A stretch of 36,368 nt of DNA, taken from Bacteroidales bacterium. Its GTDB lineage: Bacteria > Bacteroidota > Bacteroidia > Bacteroidales > UBA932. A model generated the notes under the pieces. It was not told the origin of the DNA. It saw only the letters and a list, made by a program, of their open reading frames with translations, and did no database searches. The position numbers and the translations under genes are program-made. Each line of letters begins with the position of its first letter. Position 1 is the stretch's first letter. The DNA is taken from assembly GCA_016288775.1 (NCBI GenBank), contig JAEELG010000072.1, positions 1 through 36,368 on the forward strand, written 5' to 3'. Of this stretch, positions 22,993 through 32,086 are shown one piece after another.

Positions 22993-24550
22993 GGTATACG
23001 GCGCCAAATGCGTGGGGATAGACGCGGTCAAGGTAACCGTGGAAGTCAACATCGACCGGGGCATCGGAATCCACCTCGTCGGCCTGGCGGACGTCGCCGT
23101 AAAAGAGAGCCTGCTGCGCACCACCACCGCCCTCCAGGCTCTTGGCTACCGCATTCCGGGGAAGCGCATAGTCATCAACCTGGCACCGGCGGACGTGCAC
23201 AAGAACGGCAGCGGCTACGACCTCCCAATAGCTATAGGAATCATCGCGGCGTCGGACCAGCGGGAACTGCCTCTGGCGGGGCGTTTCCTTATGATGGGAG
23301 AACTTGGCCTGGATGGCAGCGTGAGGGGGATCCCGGGCGCGCTCCCGTTCACGGAACTCGCTGCCTCGGAAGACTTTGACGGTATCATTCTTCCGCTGGC
23401 GTCGGCGCTCGAGGCTGCCGAACTCCAAAACGTCAGCGTTTACGGAGTGCATACCCTGGACGACGTGGTAAACATTCTCTCCGGCGAGGAAGACTGCTCC
23501 GGCATGCTTGTCTGGAACAGCTCCGCTTACCGCAGCATGAAGGAATCCCGAACCGGGGCCGGCCTGCGCCAGGACATTCCGGACTTCGCCGACATCATCG
23601 GCCAGGAAGGCGCCAAGCGCGCCCTGGAAATAGCCGCCGCAGGATCTCACAATGTAGCCATGATCGGTCCGCCTGGTTCGGGAAAAAGCTCGCTGGCGAA
23701 GGCCCTGGCCGGAATCATGCCACCCATGACCAGGGAGGAAAGCCTGCTTACCTCGAAGATATTCAGCATCGCCGGCAAGGGGAACCTGCGCTACGGGCTT
23801 ATGGACCGCAGGCCCTTCCGTTCGCCGCACTATTCGGCGTCGCTGGCCGCCATCATCGGTGGTGGAGCGGGCGACGGAATCGTGCCCGGGGAGGTGAGCC
23901 TCGCACAAAATGGCGTGCTCTTTCTCGACGAGGCCGCGCAAATGCCGCGCAGCGTGATCGAAGCCCTGAGAGGCCCGATCGAAGACCGCAAGGTGGTGAT
24001 TTCCCGGCTCAAGTCGAAGGTGGAATATCCTTCGTCGTTCATGCTCGTGCTGGCATCCAACCCCTGCCCCTGCGGCTACTGGGGAGTCGGCGACAGATGC
24101 ACCTGCACTCCGGCCCAGCGCCTGGCGTACCTCTCGCGCCTGAGCGGTCCCTTGATGGACAGGATCGACCTGCAGCTGGTCGTTCCCATGCTGGATGCGG
24201 CCCAGCTTACCAGGCTGAGGGCCGAAGGCCGGCGCTCGGAGCCGAGCGCAGCGGTGGCGGCAAGGGTGACGGCGGCCAGGGAAATACAGCAGAAGCGCTT
24301 CAAAGGCCAGAATATCAACGCAAATTCGGAAATGAGCAACAAGCAGATTGAGCGTTTCTGCGTGCTGGGCGAAGACAGCAAGAACCTGCTGATCTCGCTG
24401 ATGGACAGGCTCGGGCTGTCGATGAGGGCGTATTTCCGCATCATCAAGGTGGCCCGCACGATAGCCGACCTGGAAGGCTCAGAATCAATACTCCCGCAGC
24501 ACATTTCAGAAGCTGCCGCATATCGTTTCCTCGACCGCAAGATGCCTTGA
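22982..24550 (+). CDS. YifB/ComM-family Mg-chelatase-like AAA ATPase
   Basis: The ATG at 22982 (MLIRVYGAKCVGID) is the family-typical start and gives 522 residues. The N-terminal ChlI-like domain has IGIHLVGLADVAVKES and INLAPADVHKNGSGYDLPIA. The AAA domain has Walker A GPPGSGKSS (about 229-237), GGGAGDGIVPGEVSLAQNGVLFLDEA with Walker B, and the zinc-like cluster NPCPCGYWGVGDRCTCTP. It ends with the helical Mg_chelatase C-terminal domain. ComM-type members are DNA helicases that promote branch migration in natural transformation; whether that role holds here is not shown. Confidence 0.93.
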   Translation: MLIRVYGAKCVGIDAVKVTVEVNIDRGIGIHLVGLADVAVKESLLRTTTALQALGYRIPGKRIVINLAPADVHKNGSGYDLPIAIGIIAASDQRELPLAGRFLMMGELGLDGSVRGIPGALPFTELAASEDFDGIILPLASALEAAELQNVSVYGVHTLDDVVNILSGEEDCSGMLVWNSSAYRSMKESRTGAGLRQDIPDFADIIGQEGAKRALEIAAAGSHNVAMIGPPGSGKSSLAKALAGIMPPMTREESLLTSKIFSIAGKGNLRYGLMDRRPFRSPHYSASLAAIIGGGAGDGIVPGEVSLAQNGVLFLDEAAQMPRSVIEALRGPIEDRKVVISRLKSKVEYPSSFMLVLASNPCPCGYWGVGDRCTCTPAQRLAYLSRLSGPLMDRIDLQLVVPMLDAAQLTRLRAEGRRSEPSAAVAARVTAAREIQQKRFKGQNINANSEMSNKQIERFCVLGEDSKNLLISLMDRLGLSMRAYFRIIKVARTIADLEGSESILPQHISEAAAYRFLDRKMP

Positions 24551-24566
24551 TTTCGGCCCTTTTTGC

Positions 24567-24574
24567 TATATTAG
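24567..24574 (+). promoter_or_regulatory. Possible -7 element of sulfatase 1
   Basis: TATATTAG, one mismatch from TAnnTTTG, ends 4 bp before the sulfatase ATG. Together with the following CGCT it resembles the araD arrangement (TATATTTG CGTT ATG). No clear -33 TTTG is seen, so support is limited. Confidence 0.35.
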
Positions 24575-24578
24575 CGCT

Positions 24579-26129
24579 ATGAAAGCTCATAATGCCTGCC
24601 TGGCCGCCATGCCGGCCATATTGCTCACCGGCTGCAACACCCGTCTGCCGGAGCGCCCCAATATCTTATTCCTGATGTTCGACGACCTCGGCTACGGCGA
24701 CCTTGGCTGCTATGGGCAGAAACTCATCGAGACCCCAAACATCGACGCGCTTGCCGAGGGCGGCATCGTGTTCACCGACATGTATACCGCCTGCCCGCTG
24801 TCTGCGCCGTCGCGCTGCAGCATCATGACGGGCATGCATACCGGCCACAGCCAGATACGGTCCAACGACGAAAGGGTGCCGCGCCCCGAGGACCTCGTGC
24901 CTGCGAACGCCGACGGCTATTTCAAACGCATCAGCGAGAACCCGCAGTTCGAGGGGCAGTGGCCCATGGCCGAAGGCACTCCTACGGTGGCGGCTATGAT
25001 GCGCGACGCCGGCTACCGCACCGCCATGATAGGCAAATGGGGCCTCGGCGGGCCCGGCTCCGGCTCGGCTCCGAACGACATGGGCTTCGACTATTTCTAC
25101 GGATTCAACTGCCAGATGCTGGCGCACTCATACTACCCCGACTATCTCTGGGAAAACGAAACGAAGGTTCTCACCGGCAACGAGTACATGCCCATAAACC
25201 GCCGACTCGACCCCGGCGCCGACCCTTACGACATCCGCAGTTACGACAAGTTCAACCAGCAGAACTACTCCTGCGACCTGATGTACGACAAGCTGGAGAA
25301 ATTCGTCACCGAAAGCGCCGGAGGGCCGTTCTTCCTGATGTGGACCACCACCGTGCCGCACAGCACCGTCCAGGCTCCGGAAGAAGAGGTGATGTACTAC
25401 GTGGACAAACTGGGCGAGGAGAAAACCCCCATCACCGACGGCGGCTGGTATTACCCTGTGCTGTATCCCCATTCCGCGTATGCGGCTATGATTACACACA
25501 TTGACACGCAGGTGGGGCGCCTGGTGCAACTTCTCAAGGACCTTGGAGTTTACGACAACACCCTGATAATCGTCACCTCCGACAACGGCCCGGCTTGCAA
25601 TTCCAACTCCCCGATGGAGTATTTCAACAGCGGCGGCCCCTTCAAGTGCGGCAAGGGATGGGGCAAGCGTTCCCTGCATGAAGGCGGGATCAGGATGCCT
25701 TTCGTGGCGAGCTGGGGCGGGCATCTGAAACCCGGCAGATGCTCCTACGCAGGCCAGTTCACCGACCTCATGCCGACATTCGCCGAGCTCGCGGGCACAA
25801 CGGCTCCGCCAAACGACGGCATCTCCTTCGTGCCCTCTCTCAAGGGCGCAAAGCAGCCGCAGCACGAGTATCTGTACTGGGAATTCCCGGGCAATACAGG
25901 CCTGCTCGCAGTCCGCATCGGGCCGTGGAAAGGCCTGGTGGAGAATGTCCTGGACGGCAATTGCAGGATGCAGCTCTTCAACCTGGAAACAGACCCGGGG
26001 GAGACCGTTGACGTAGCGGCTGAGCATCCGGAAACGGTGTCCCGCATGTGGGAGATAATAAAGGCTTCACATGCCCCCGTTCCCAGCGGCAATCCCAAGT
26101 TCGAAATGGATATCACGCTGCCCGAATAG
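24579..26129 (+). CDS. Serine-type sulfatase lipoprotein (S1 family), copy 1
   Basis: This 516-residue arylsulfatase-like protein has the signal MKAHNACLAAMPAILLTGC (lipobox LTGC). The N-terminal metal site is LFLMFDDLGYGDLGCYG. The formylglycine motif is SAPSR in CPLSAPSRCSIMTG, so a Ser, not a Cys, is the residue to be oxidised, as in anaerobe sulfatases matured by anSME. Other conserved parts are AMIGKWGLG, TTTVPHSTVQAPEE, THIDTQVG, VTSDNGPACNSNSP and the C-terminal LFNLETDPGETVDVA. It should remove sulfate from a carbohydrate outside the cytoplasm. It is paralogous to the sulfatase at 33744-35288. A TATATTAG element 4 bp before the ATG suggests a leaderless transcript. Confidence 0.93.
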   Translation: MKAHNACLAAMPAILLTGCNTRLPERPNILFLMFDDLGYGDLGCYGQKLIETPNIDALAEGGIVFTDMYTACPLSAPSRCSIMTGMHTGHSQIRSNDERVPRPEDLVPANADGYFKRISENPQFEGQWPMAEGTPTVAAMMRDAGYRTAMIGKWGLGGPGSGSAPNDMGFDYFYGFNCQMLAHSYYPDYLWENETKVLTGNEYMPINRRLDPGADPYDIRSYDKFNQQNYSCDLMYDKLEKFVTESAGGPFFLMWTTTVPHSTVQAPEEEVMYYVDKLGEEKTPITDGGWYYPVLYPHSAYAAMITHIDTQVGRLVQLLKDLGVYDNTLIIVTSDNGPACNSNSPMEYFNSGGPFKCGKGWGKRSLHEGGIRMPFVASWGGHLKPGRCSYAGQFTDLMPTFAELAGTTAPPNDGISFVPSLKGAKQPQHEYLYWEFPGNTGLLAVRIGPWKGLVENVLDGNCRMQLFNLETDPGETVDVAAEHPETVSRMWEIIKASHAPVPSGNPKFEMDITLPE

Positions 26130-26134
26130 TCGCG

Positions 26135-26914
26135 TCAGTATTTTACGATATCGTAGAAATCGGTGGTGATCCAGTTGAATCCCAGGTCTTCGGCGATTCC
26201 GCGCATGTAGGTGCTGTTCACCATCCACAGATAGGTTTCAATCCCCAGGTCGCGGAACTGTCCTATCCATTCCGGATGGTTCAGGATGACGCTCATGTTG
26301 TAGGAGACGCCCGTGAATCCGTTGGCCTTCACTTCCTCCGGTGGCATGGAGTCGTGCAGGCTGCTTGAGTTGAGCACCACGTCCGCTTCGGGGAAGATAC
26401 GCAGCACTTCTTTCAGCCCTTCGACGCTGAACGACACGAACGTAACCTGGTCATCCATGCCGAGGGCATGTATTTCGTCTATGCATTTGCGTATCATCGC
26501 GTTCTCGAGCTCCTGTGTCTTCTGCACCTTGATTTCCAGCGCCTGGCGCAGCCAGGGGGTCTCCCGGGCCTGCACCAGCCACTCGTGAAGCGTGGGGATT
26601 TTGTTGCCGTGGGGCAGGGTATATGCCTTGATCTCTTCCAGGGTGCTTCCCTGACAGCTGAGCCCCGCGTCGATCCTGTTGTCGTGGCGGATGACGAGCT
26701 GGCTGTCCCTGGTCATGTGCACGTCGAACTCGACGGCGCCTATGTCCCTGTGCTCCTGGGCGCGGCGAAGGGCGTCCAGGGTGTTCTCGTCGGTTACGAA
26801 GCGGTCGCCCTCGCTCACGAGTCCGCGGTGCACCAGAATCCTTGGATGGTCGTTGCCGGTACAGGAGCAGAGGAGGGCAGCTGCGGCAAAAGCGAATAGC
26901 AGTATTCTTTTCAT
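26135..26914 (-). CDS. Glycerophosphodiester phosphodiesterase lipoprotein
   Basis: The protein has 259 residues with lipoprotein signal MKRILLFAFAAAALLCSC. The GDPD barrel shows the diagnostic LVHRGLVSEG (His29-Arg30), DENTLDALRRA (Glu43), GAVEFDVHMTRDSQLVIRHD (Glu62, Asp64, His77), LEIKVQ and the closing FNWITTDFYDIV. Members hydrolyse glycerophosphodiesters to glycerol-3-phosphate and an alcohol. It is the last gene of a three-gene operon, 4 bp after the aldolase, and converges with sulfatase 1 with only 5 bp between stops. The natural substrate of an exported GDPD in this setting is unknown. Confidence 0.9.
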   Translation of the reverse strand: MKRILLFAFAAAALLCSCTGNDHPRILVHRGLVSEGDRFVTDENTLDALRRAQEHRDIGAVEFDVHMTRDSQLVIRHDNRIDAGLSCQGSTLEEIKAYTLPHGNKIPTLHEWLVQARETPWLRQALEIKVQKTQELENAMIRKCIDEIHALGMDDQVTFVSFSVEGLKEVLRIFPEADVVLNSSSLHDSMPPEEVKANGFTGVSYNMSVILNHPEWIGQFRDLGIETYLWMVNSTYMRGIAEDLGFNWITTDFYDIVKY

Positions 26915-26918
26915 GGGG

Positions 26919-27740
26919 TTATTTCTCTCTTTTGTCTGGAAGTGAAAACGCTTTGCGGATGTCTTCCATAGCCTTGTCCGTCATGCCCTCCGGGATGAAG
27001 CCCATGTTGCATCCGGTCATATAGATGCATGCAGCCTTGTTCAGGACGTCGGTGCTGTCGAAGGCCTCGATGATGTCTTCTCCCACCGCCAGGGTTCCGT
27101 GTTTCTCCCAAAGCACCACGTCGTACTCTTTGATCAGTGCCGTGGTGGCGTCGGCCAGCTCGACCGAGCCGGGCATGTTGTAAGGCACCACGCCTATTCC
27201 CAGCGGGGCGAACGCCAGGGTCTCCGGAATCATGGACCAGAGAGTGCGGGTGAGCACCTTCGAATCCAGGAACGAGGGGTTGTGCGACATGGCTACGAGC
27301 TCTATGGGATGGGTATGGAGCGTGGCCTTGTAGCTGCTGCCGGATCCGATTAGGTAGTCCTGCAGCGAGAGGTGCGAAGCAAGCTCCGATGTGGGCTTGA
27401 TGGGACTGTCGGCTATGATTTCATAACTGGCGCAGTCGTCGCATATCCTTATGATGCTGCCGGCGCACATGGGGTCGCGTGCGAGGTCGCGCATGCGCTT
27501 GCCCGTGCCCTTGCAATAGAAATAGAGGCCTCTGAGCCGGGGTAGCACGGTTCCTATCGGCAGCGGCTCTCCGAGAGGGGGCATTTCGCGCATGCCCTCA
27601 TCCACAAGATGTGTGATGTTTACCGTAATGTTGCCGCCGTTGCGTTCCGCCCAGCCTTTCTGCCAGAGATAACCGGCCACTTCGGCCACTTTGCCGAGTT
27701 CCGCCCTGAGCGCTTCTCTTCCTTCGAGTATGGATTTCAT
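26919..27740 (-). CDS. rhaD: L-rhamnulose-1-phosphate aldolase
   Basis: This 273-residue class II aldolase matches E. coli RhaD in length (274). Conserved features are the GWAERNGGNITVN segment near 29-41, the catalytic Glu119 in IKPTSEL, the zinc ligands His142 and His144 in LHTHPIELVA and His214 in VVLWEKHGTLAVGEDI, then AFDSTDVLNKAACIY. The reaction splits L-rhamnulose-1-phosphate into dihydroxyacetone phosphate and L-lactaldehyde. It is translated 9 bp after the dehydrogenase gene. No rhamnose isomerase or kinase is in the window, so those steps, if present, are elsewhere. A related phospho-ketose aldolase activity is possible. Confidence 0.88.
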   Translation of the reverse strand: MKSILEGREALRAELGKVAEVAGYLWQKGWAERNGGNITVNITHLVDEGMREMPPLGEPLPIGTVLPRLRGLYFYCKGTGKRMRDLARDPMCAGSIIRICDDCASYEIIADSPIKPTSELASHLSLQDYLIGSGSSYKATLHTHPIELVAMSHNPSFLDSKVLTRTLWSMIPETLAFAPLGIGVVPYNMPGSVELADATTALIKEYDVVLWEKHGTLAVGEDIIEAFDSTDVLNKAACIYMTGCNMGFIPEGMTDKAMEDIRKAFSLPDKREK

Positions 27741-27749
27741 ATAACAGTA

Positions 27750-28766
27750 TTAATTGACACGGAATTTGAGTTCCGCGCCTTCGAGGAACCCGAGATAATT
27801 CTTTATGGCGAAGACCGGAGCCTTGCTGTACGATTCGATGGTGTCACCGGCGCGGTGGTTGGTGAGCGTGACGTTGTCGTACTTGCGGTAGAAGTCCGGG
27901 ATCTCGGGCTCACTCTCGAATACGTCGATCGCGGCGCCCTGCAGCCTGCCGCTGTCCATCGCCTTGCGGAAGGCCTCGGAGTCCACCAGATACGACCTTG
28001 CGCAGTTGATCAGATAGGCATTCCGCTTCATCATGGCGAATTCTTCCTCGCCCATGATCACGCCATTTGCGCGTGCGTGAAGCGTTACGATGTCGGACCG
28101 CCGGAGGAGGTCCTCCTTGCTTGTGAAGCAGTAGTACGGTCCGTCTTTCCGCTCCGCGTAGGGGTCGAAGACCAGTATGCCGCATCCGAAAACCGAAAGC
28201 TTTTCCGCCACCAGCCGCCCGATGGTGCCGAATCCGATTATGCCTACGGTGCAGTCGCATAGCTCCTTGATAGTCGTGGCGGTGTTGGGGTATGTCTTGC
28301 GCCATTCCCCACGCTTGAGGGCTGCATCCGCACGGGCTATGTTGCGGGTTTCGGAAAGGATGAGCCCTACGGTGAACTCGGCCACGCCGTTGGCGTTGTG
28401 GGCGGGGTTGTTGGAAACTATGATTCCCTTGGCGGATGCTGCGGGAATGTCGATGTGCTCCAGCCCGCCCCGGCATGACATGATCGCCTTGAGCCTGCCT
28501 GCGGCGGCAATCAGGCGCTTGTTCGCCGGGCAGAGGTGTGTGATCAGCAGATCGGCATCCTTTATGGCTTCTTCCAGTCCTTCAGGCAGGTCCAGGTCGT
28601 CTATCCGGCGGGCTTCGATAGTCTTTACGAGGTCACGCATGGCAGCTCTTTCCCCGTATCCGAAAAAGAAGACATGCATCTCGTCCCCGGCCCTGAGGAA
28701 TGGACGGACTCCTTCCTCCATCATGGCGGGGGTGACGAATGCGTCTGCTACACAGATTATTTTCAT
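27750..28766 (-). CDS. D-isomer-specific 2-hydroxyacid dehydrogenase family protein
   Basis: The 338-residue protein has the split catalytic / NAD-binding layout of the family. The Rossmann motif is GIIGFGTIG (Gly178, Gly180, Gly183) with Asp196 in VFDPYAE. SCRGGLEHIDIPAA precedes it. The active-site Arg lies in LHARANG, the Glu in DVFESEPEIPD and the His in LTNHRAGDT. The family reduces 2-oxoacids or oxidises D-2-hydroxyacids with NAD(P). Substrate is not predictable. It is the first gene of the operon with rhaD and the phosphodiesterase, so a role in the same sugar-acid or deoxysugar route is likely. An AGGAG ribosome-binding site lies just before the ATG. Confidence 0.88.
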   Translation of the reverse strand: MKIICVADAFVTPAMMEEGVRPFLRAGDEMHVFFFGYGERAAMRDLVKTIEARRIDDLDLPEGLEEAIKDADLLITHLCPANKRLIAAAGRLKAIMSCRGGLEHIDIPAASAKGIIVSNNPAHNANGVAEFTVGLILSETRNIARADAALKRGEWRKTYPNTATTIKELCDCTVGIIGFGTIGRLVAEKLSVFGCGILVFDPYAERKDGPYYCFTSKEDLLRRSDIVTLHARANGVIMGEEEFAMMKRNAYLINCARSYLVDSEAFRKAMDSGRLQGAAIDVFESEPEIPDFYRKYDNVTLTNHRAGDTIESYSKAPVFAIKNYLGFLEGAELKFRVN

Positions 28767-28817
28767 GCTCCTGAAAGATTATAATGCCGGGATAGAGCGA
28801 AGGTACGAAAAAATTCC

Positions 28818-28825
28818 TATCTTTA
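28818..28825 (+). promoter_or_regulatory. Possible -7 element of the second GH27 gene
   Basis: TATCTTTA, one mismatch from TAnnTTTG, lies 8 bp before the ATG at 28834 in the 67-bp divergent gap. No TTTG is found at the expected -33 position. The opposite strand has TACCTTCG, a weak candidate for the dehydrogenase operon. Confidence 0.35.
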
Positions 28826-28833
28826 TCACAATT

Positions 28834-30450
28834 ATGAAACAATTAACCACACTCCTTGCCATTCTGGCCCTCAGCCTTCCGGTGGCAGCACAGCTCCCCG
28901 GCGAAGACAGCATCACAGTACCCGACTACAGCGAGTACATCCTCACTCCCAAGGCCCCCGACACCCCCCGCATCAACGGACCAAAGGTGTATGGCGCCCG
29001 CAAGAAAGCCGACTTCCTGTACCGCATTCCGGCCACCGGCGTGCGTCCCATGCGCTTCGAGGCGAAAGGTCTCCCGCGCGGCCTGAAGCTCAATCCCGAT
29101 ACCGGAATCATCAGCGGCCGGGCCCGCAGGAAAGGCGTCTTCAACGTGACCCTCAAGGCAGTCAACGCCCTCGGATCCGACGAACGCACGCTGCGCATCG
29201 AGATCGGCGACCGCATTTCCCTGACGCCGCCGCTGGGATGGAATTCCTGGAACTGCTGGGGCAACACCGTGACGCAGGAGCAGATCATGCAGTCCGCCCG
29301 TGCGATGGTGGATAAGGGCCTGGCCGACTGCGGCTGGACCTATATCAACATCGACGACGGCTGGCAGGGCATCCGCGGAGGCAAGTGGAACGGCATCCAG
29401 CCCAATAGCAAGTTCCCCGACATGAAGGCTCTCGGCGACTCCATCCATGCCCTCGGCCTCAAGTTCGGCATCTACTCAGGACCGTGGATAACTACCTATG
29501 CCGGGCACATCGGAAGCTCTTGCGACAGCCCCGACGGCAAATACTGGTGGATCGAAGACGGCCTGGTGGATGGTGTACTGAAGCTCGACCGAAGCAAACT
29601 AAACAGGGAAGAGTTCCGCATCTTCGGCAAGTATTCCTTCGCCCGCGCCGACGCAAAGCAGTGGGCAGAATGGGGAGTGGACTATCTCAAATACGACTGG
29701 AACCCCAACGACGAATGGTGGCTGCGCGACATGCGCGAGGCCATCGACGCCACCGGGCGCGACATAGTCTACAGCATCTCCAACCACTCCAGGGTTGTGC
29801 TCGGACCCGTCCTTCAGAAGTACGCCCAGTGCTGGCGCACCACCGGCGACATCCGCGATACCTGGCAGAGCATGTCCGATATCGGATTCAAGGGGCAGGA
29901 CTGCTGGGCAGGATTCCGCGGCCCGGGCAACTGGCCCGACGCCGACATGCTTGTTCTCGGCAAGGTAGGCTGGGGACGCAAGATGCACTGGACGGAACTC
30001 AACCCCTGGGAGCAGTACACCCACATAACCCTTTGGGCCATACTGGCTTCGCCCATGCTTCTCGGCTGCGACATGGCCATGCTTGACGACTTCACCGTCA
30101 GCCTGCTCACCAATACCGAAGTGCTGGACGTGAACCAGGATCCCCTCGGCATCCAGGGCGTGAACACCATCCAGGGTGACGGCCACGCCACCTACGTGAA
30201 ACTGCTTGAGGACGGCTCCGTCGCCGTCGCGCTCTTCAACCTCGGTGAGGAGGAGCGCACCCTGGGCTTCACCCCCTTCAAGCTGGGTATCCTGGGCGAA
30301 CAGACCGTCCGCGACCTCTGGCGTCAGCAGGACATGGGCAAGGTGACCGGCAAGGAACGCTGGGAAGTTTCAGTTCCTCCCCACGGCGCCGCCTTCTACC
30401 GCCTCAGCCCCGGCAACACCGGCGAGAAGCTCGAAGGCGATTACAGATAG
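28834..30450 (+). CDS. GH27-family alpha-galactosidase with N-terminal Ig-like domain (copy 2)
   Basis: The ATG at 28834 (MKQLTTLLAILALSLPVAAQ, signal peptide) gives 538 residues; a longer in-frame reading upstream is antisense to the dehydrogenase gene. A He_PIG-like domain spans about 46-126 (FLYRIPATGVRPMRFEAKGLPRGLK). The catalytic barrel starts at LTPPLGWNSWNCWG and has nucleophile Asp288 in YLKYDWNPN and acid/base Asp339 in CWRTTGDIRDTW. The gene is closely similar in architecture to the enzyme at 8621-10222 but stands alone, with no palindromic operator upstream. It converges with the metallophosphatase, with a 4-bp gap. It should cleave alpha-galactosyl ends of an exported or surface substrate. 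Confidence 0.93.
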   Translation: MKQLTTLLAILALSLPVAAQLPGEDSITVPDYSEYILTPKAPDTPRINGPKVYGARKKADFLYRIPATGVRPMRFEAKGLPRGLKLNPDTGIISGRARRKGVFNVTLKAVNALGSDERTLRIEIGDRISLTPPLGWNSWNCWGNTVTQEQIMQSARAMVDKGLADCGWTYINIDDGWQGIRGGKWNGIQPNSKFPDMKALGDSIHALGLKFGIYSGPWITTYAGHIGSSCDSPDGKYWWIEDGLVDGVLKLDRSKLNREEFRIFGKYSFARADAKQWAEWGVDYLKYDWNPNDEWWLRDMREAIDATGRDIVYSISNHSRVVLGPVLQKYAQCWRTTGDIRDTWQSMSDIGFKGQDCWAGFRGPGNWPDADMLVLGKVGWGRKMHWTELNPWEQYTHITLWAILASPMLLGCDMAMLDDFTVSLLTNTEVLDVNQDPLGIQGVNTIQGDGHATYVKLLEDGSVAVALFNLGEEERTLGFTPFKLGILGEQTVRDLWRQQDMGKVTGKERWEVSVPPHGAAFYRLSPGNTGEKLEGDYR

Positions 30451-30454
30451 ACTG

Positions 30455-32086
30455 TCAGTCCTCCGGCTTCGAAGGGTCGAAGGCGCGCGGGCGCTCGTAG
30501 ACTCGCTCGTACTTGAGATTGCCGTCGGCGCCGTATATGCGCACGGTGACGGGGGTCTTGGGTGATGACGTCTTTGCCACGAACATGTGATAGGTGTTGT
30601 CCTTGGAGCTCTTGCTGCTGTGCTTGTAGGGCGACATCACGCGGGGCAGTTCATAGGCGAAATTCTTGGTCGGATCCTCGTAGGTGGTAGCCTCCACCTT
30701 CAGTTTACGGGCCTTCTCGTACATCTCCACACAATCTCCCGGCTCCCAGCCCCAGTAGTTGAGGAACACGTGGTTGCGCCACTGCTTCTTGCCGTAGTCG
30801 GCGCGGGTATCGGGGAACATCTCCTGCTGCTTCTTTATCCCTTCGCTTGAGCGGTACGCTTCGCCTACGGAATTCATGTCATAGAAGCGGCAGTATTTCT
30901 CGCCGTACAGATAGGTCTCGAGCCGGTAGCGCGGCTCCGCTCCGGATTCGAAATTGCCGATCCAGATGCCGGCGTCGCCGCCGTCGCTGCTGTACAGGGG
31001 CCAGTCGCGCACGGTGGTCCACATTATGCCGGAAGTGGCGGGCAGCGTACGCTGGTGGATGCGGGGGAAGTCTTCGTGTGTACGGATATCGTTGCGATGA
31101 CTGTGGCCGGAGAACACCGTTAGGTCGTGTGAGAACGGCGCGCAGAGTTCCGCAATCCGCTGGACCTGCTTCCGGGGCATCAGCAGCCCGCTGCTCCTTC
31201 CAGAAAAGAGCATGGGAGCGTGGGTGCAGATGAAAACGCGCGCGTCCTTGTCCACCAGCGCCAGGTCTTTCTCGAGCCATGCCATCTGGTCCTCCGTGAG
31301 CTCGTTCAGATAGGAACGGTCGCCCAGCACGCCGGGAGCCTTCTTGCCCTTGCCTTCCACGTTGATATAGATGATGTTGTCGAGGAATACCCAGTGGTCG
31401 CCGCCGATGTTCACGGAGAACTGGCCAGGGCCCCAGCAGTCGCGCTCGCGCCAGGCGGCACGGCGGTCGACGTCGTCGCCGACCACCGACGGATCGTGGT
31501 CGTGGTTGCCCATGATGGAGTACATGGGCGTGGGGTATTCAAGGTCCTGCAGCAGGCGCAGGGCGTCGGTCTCGTTGAAGTTGAACTCGCCCCAGTAGAT
31601 GTCGTGGGTGGTGTCGCCGAGATTGATGGTGTACACAGCTCCGGTAGCGGCCGCGGCCTGCCTGCGGATCACCGGCATCACCTCGTTGCGGAAGCGGTTC
31701 AGGTCGTCGCGCGCCGGGTCGTTCGACAGGTGCATGTCGGCCAGGAAAACAACGGTGTAGCGGCTCTGGTCCTGCTTCTCGAGCACGAAATCGTGCACCT
31801 CCTCCAGCTCCGGGGCGAGATACAGCGGCTGCCAGAATCCGGGCCGCAGGCCGTCGATGCTGCGGGCGACATACCCCGATGGCGTGATCACGAACACGCT
31901 CCCGTCGCGCTTGTCGGAGTCGATGGAATAGCGTCCGTCCCTGTCGGTGAATACGATGGATATGCCGTCGGACACGGCTACGCCGGCCATAGGCTGGCGG
32001 TTGCAGGTCACTCGTCCGCACACGTTTCCGGCCAGCACCTGCACGCAGCAGGCGGCCAGAGCGAGCACTGTCAGTATTCTTTTCAT
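30455..32086 (-). CDS. Calcineurin-like metallophosphatase with N- and C-terminal beta domains
   Basis: This 543-residue secreted protein has signal MKRILTVLALAACCVQVLAG. An N-terminal beta domain (about 21-105, GRVTCNRQPMAGVAVSDG) resembles the MetallophosN module. The core has all metal motifs: DMH at 117-119, NLGDTTHD at 155-162, GNHDHD at 193-198, CTHAPM and FSGHSHRND. The C-terminal 150 residues look like the MetallophosC module (TPVTVRIYGADGNLKYE). Such proteins are common in Bacteroidetes carbohydrate loci, with unclear substrates. Its ATG overlaps the symporter stop by 4 bases (32083-32086), so uptake and phosphoester hydrolysis are translationally linked. Confidence 0.9.
   Translation of the reverse strand: MKRILTVLALAACCVQVLAGNVCGRVTCNRQPMAGVAVSDGISIVFTDRDGRYSIDSDKRDGSVFVITPSGYVARSIDGLRPGFWQPLYLAPELEEVHDFVLEKQDQSRYTVVFLADMHLSNDPARDDLNRFRNEVMPVIRRQAAAATGAVYTINLGDTTHDIYWGEFNFNETDALRLLQDLEYPTPMYSIMGNHDHDPSVVGDDVDRRAAWRERDCWGPGQFSVNIGGDHWVFLDNIIYINVEGKGKKAPGVLGDRSYLNELTEDQMAWLEKDLALVDKDARVFICTHAPMLFSGRSSGLLMPRKQVQRIAELCAPFSHDLTVFSGHSHRNDIRTHEDFPRIHQRTLPATSGIMWTTVRDWPLYSSDGGDAGIWIGNFESGAEPRYRLETYLYGEKYCRFYDMNSVGEAYRSSEGIKKQQEMFPDTRADYGKKQWRNHVFLNYWGWEPGDCVEMYEKARKLKVEATTYEDPTKNFAYELPRVMSPYKHSSKSSKDNTYHMFVAKTSSPKTPVTVRIYGADGNLKYERVYERPRAFDPSKPED

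Noticed and set aside
28177..28833. 219-codon N-terminal extension of the second GH27 gene
   Set aside because: It is antisense to the dehydrogenase gene, and a signal peptide starts precisely at the ATG at 28834.
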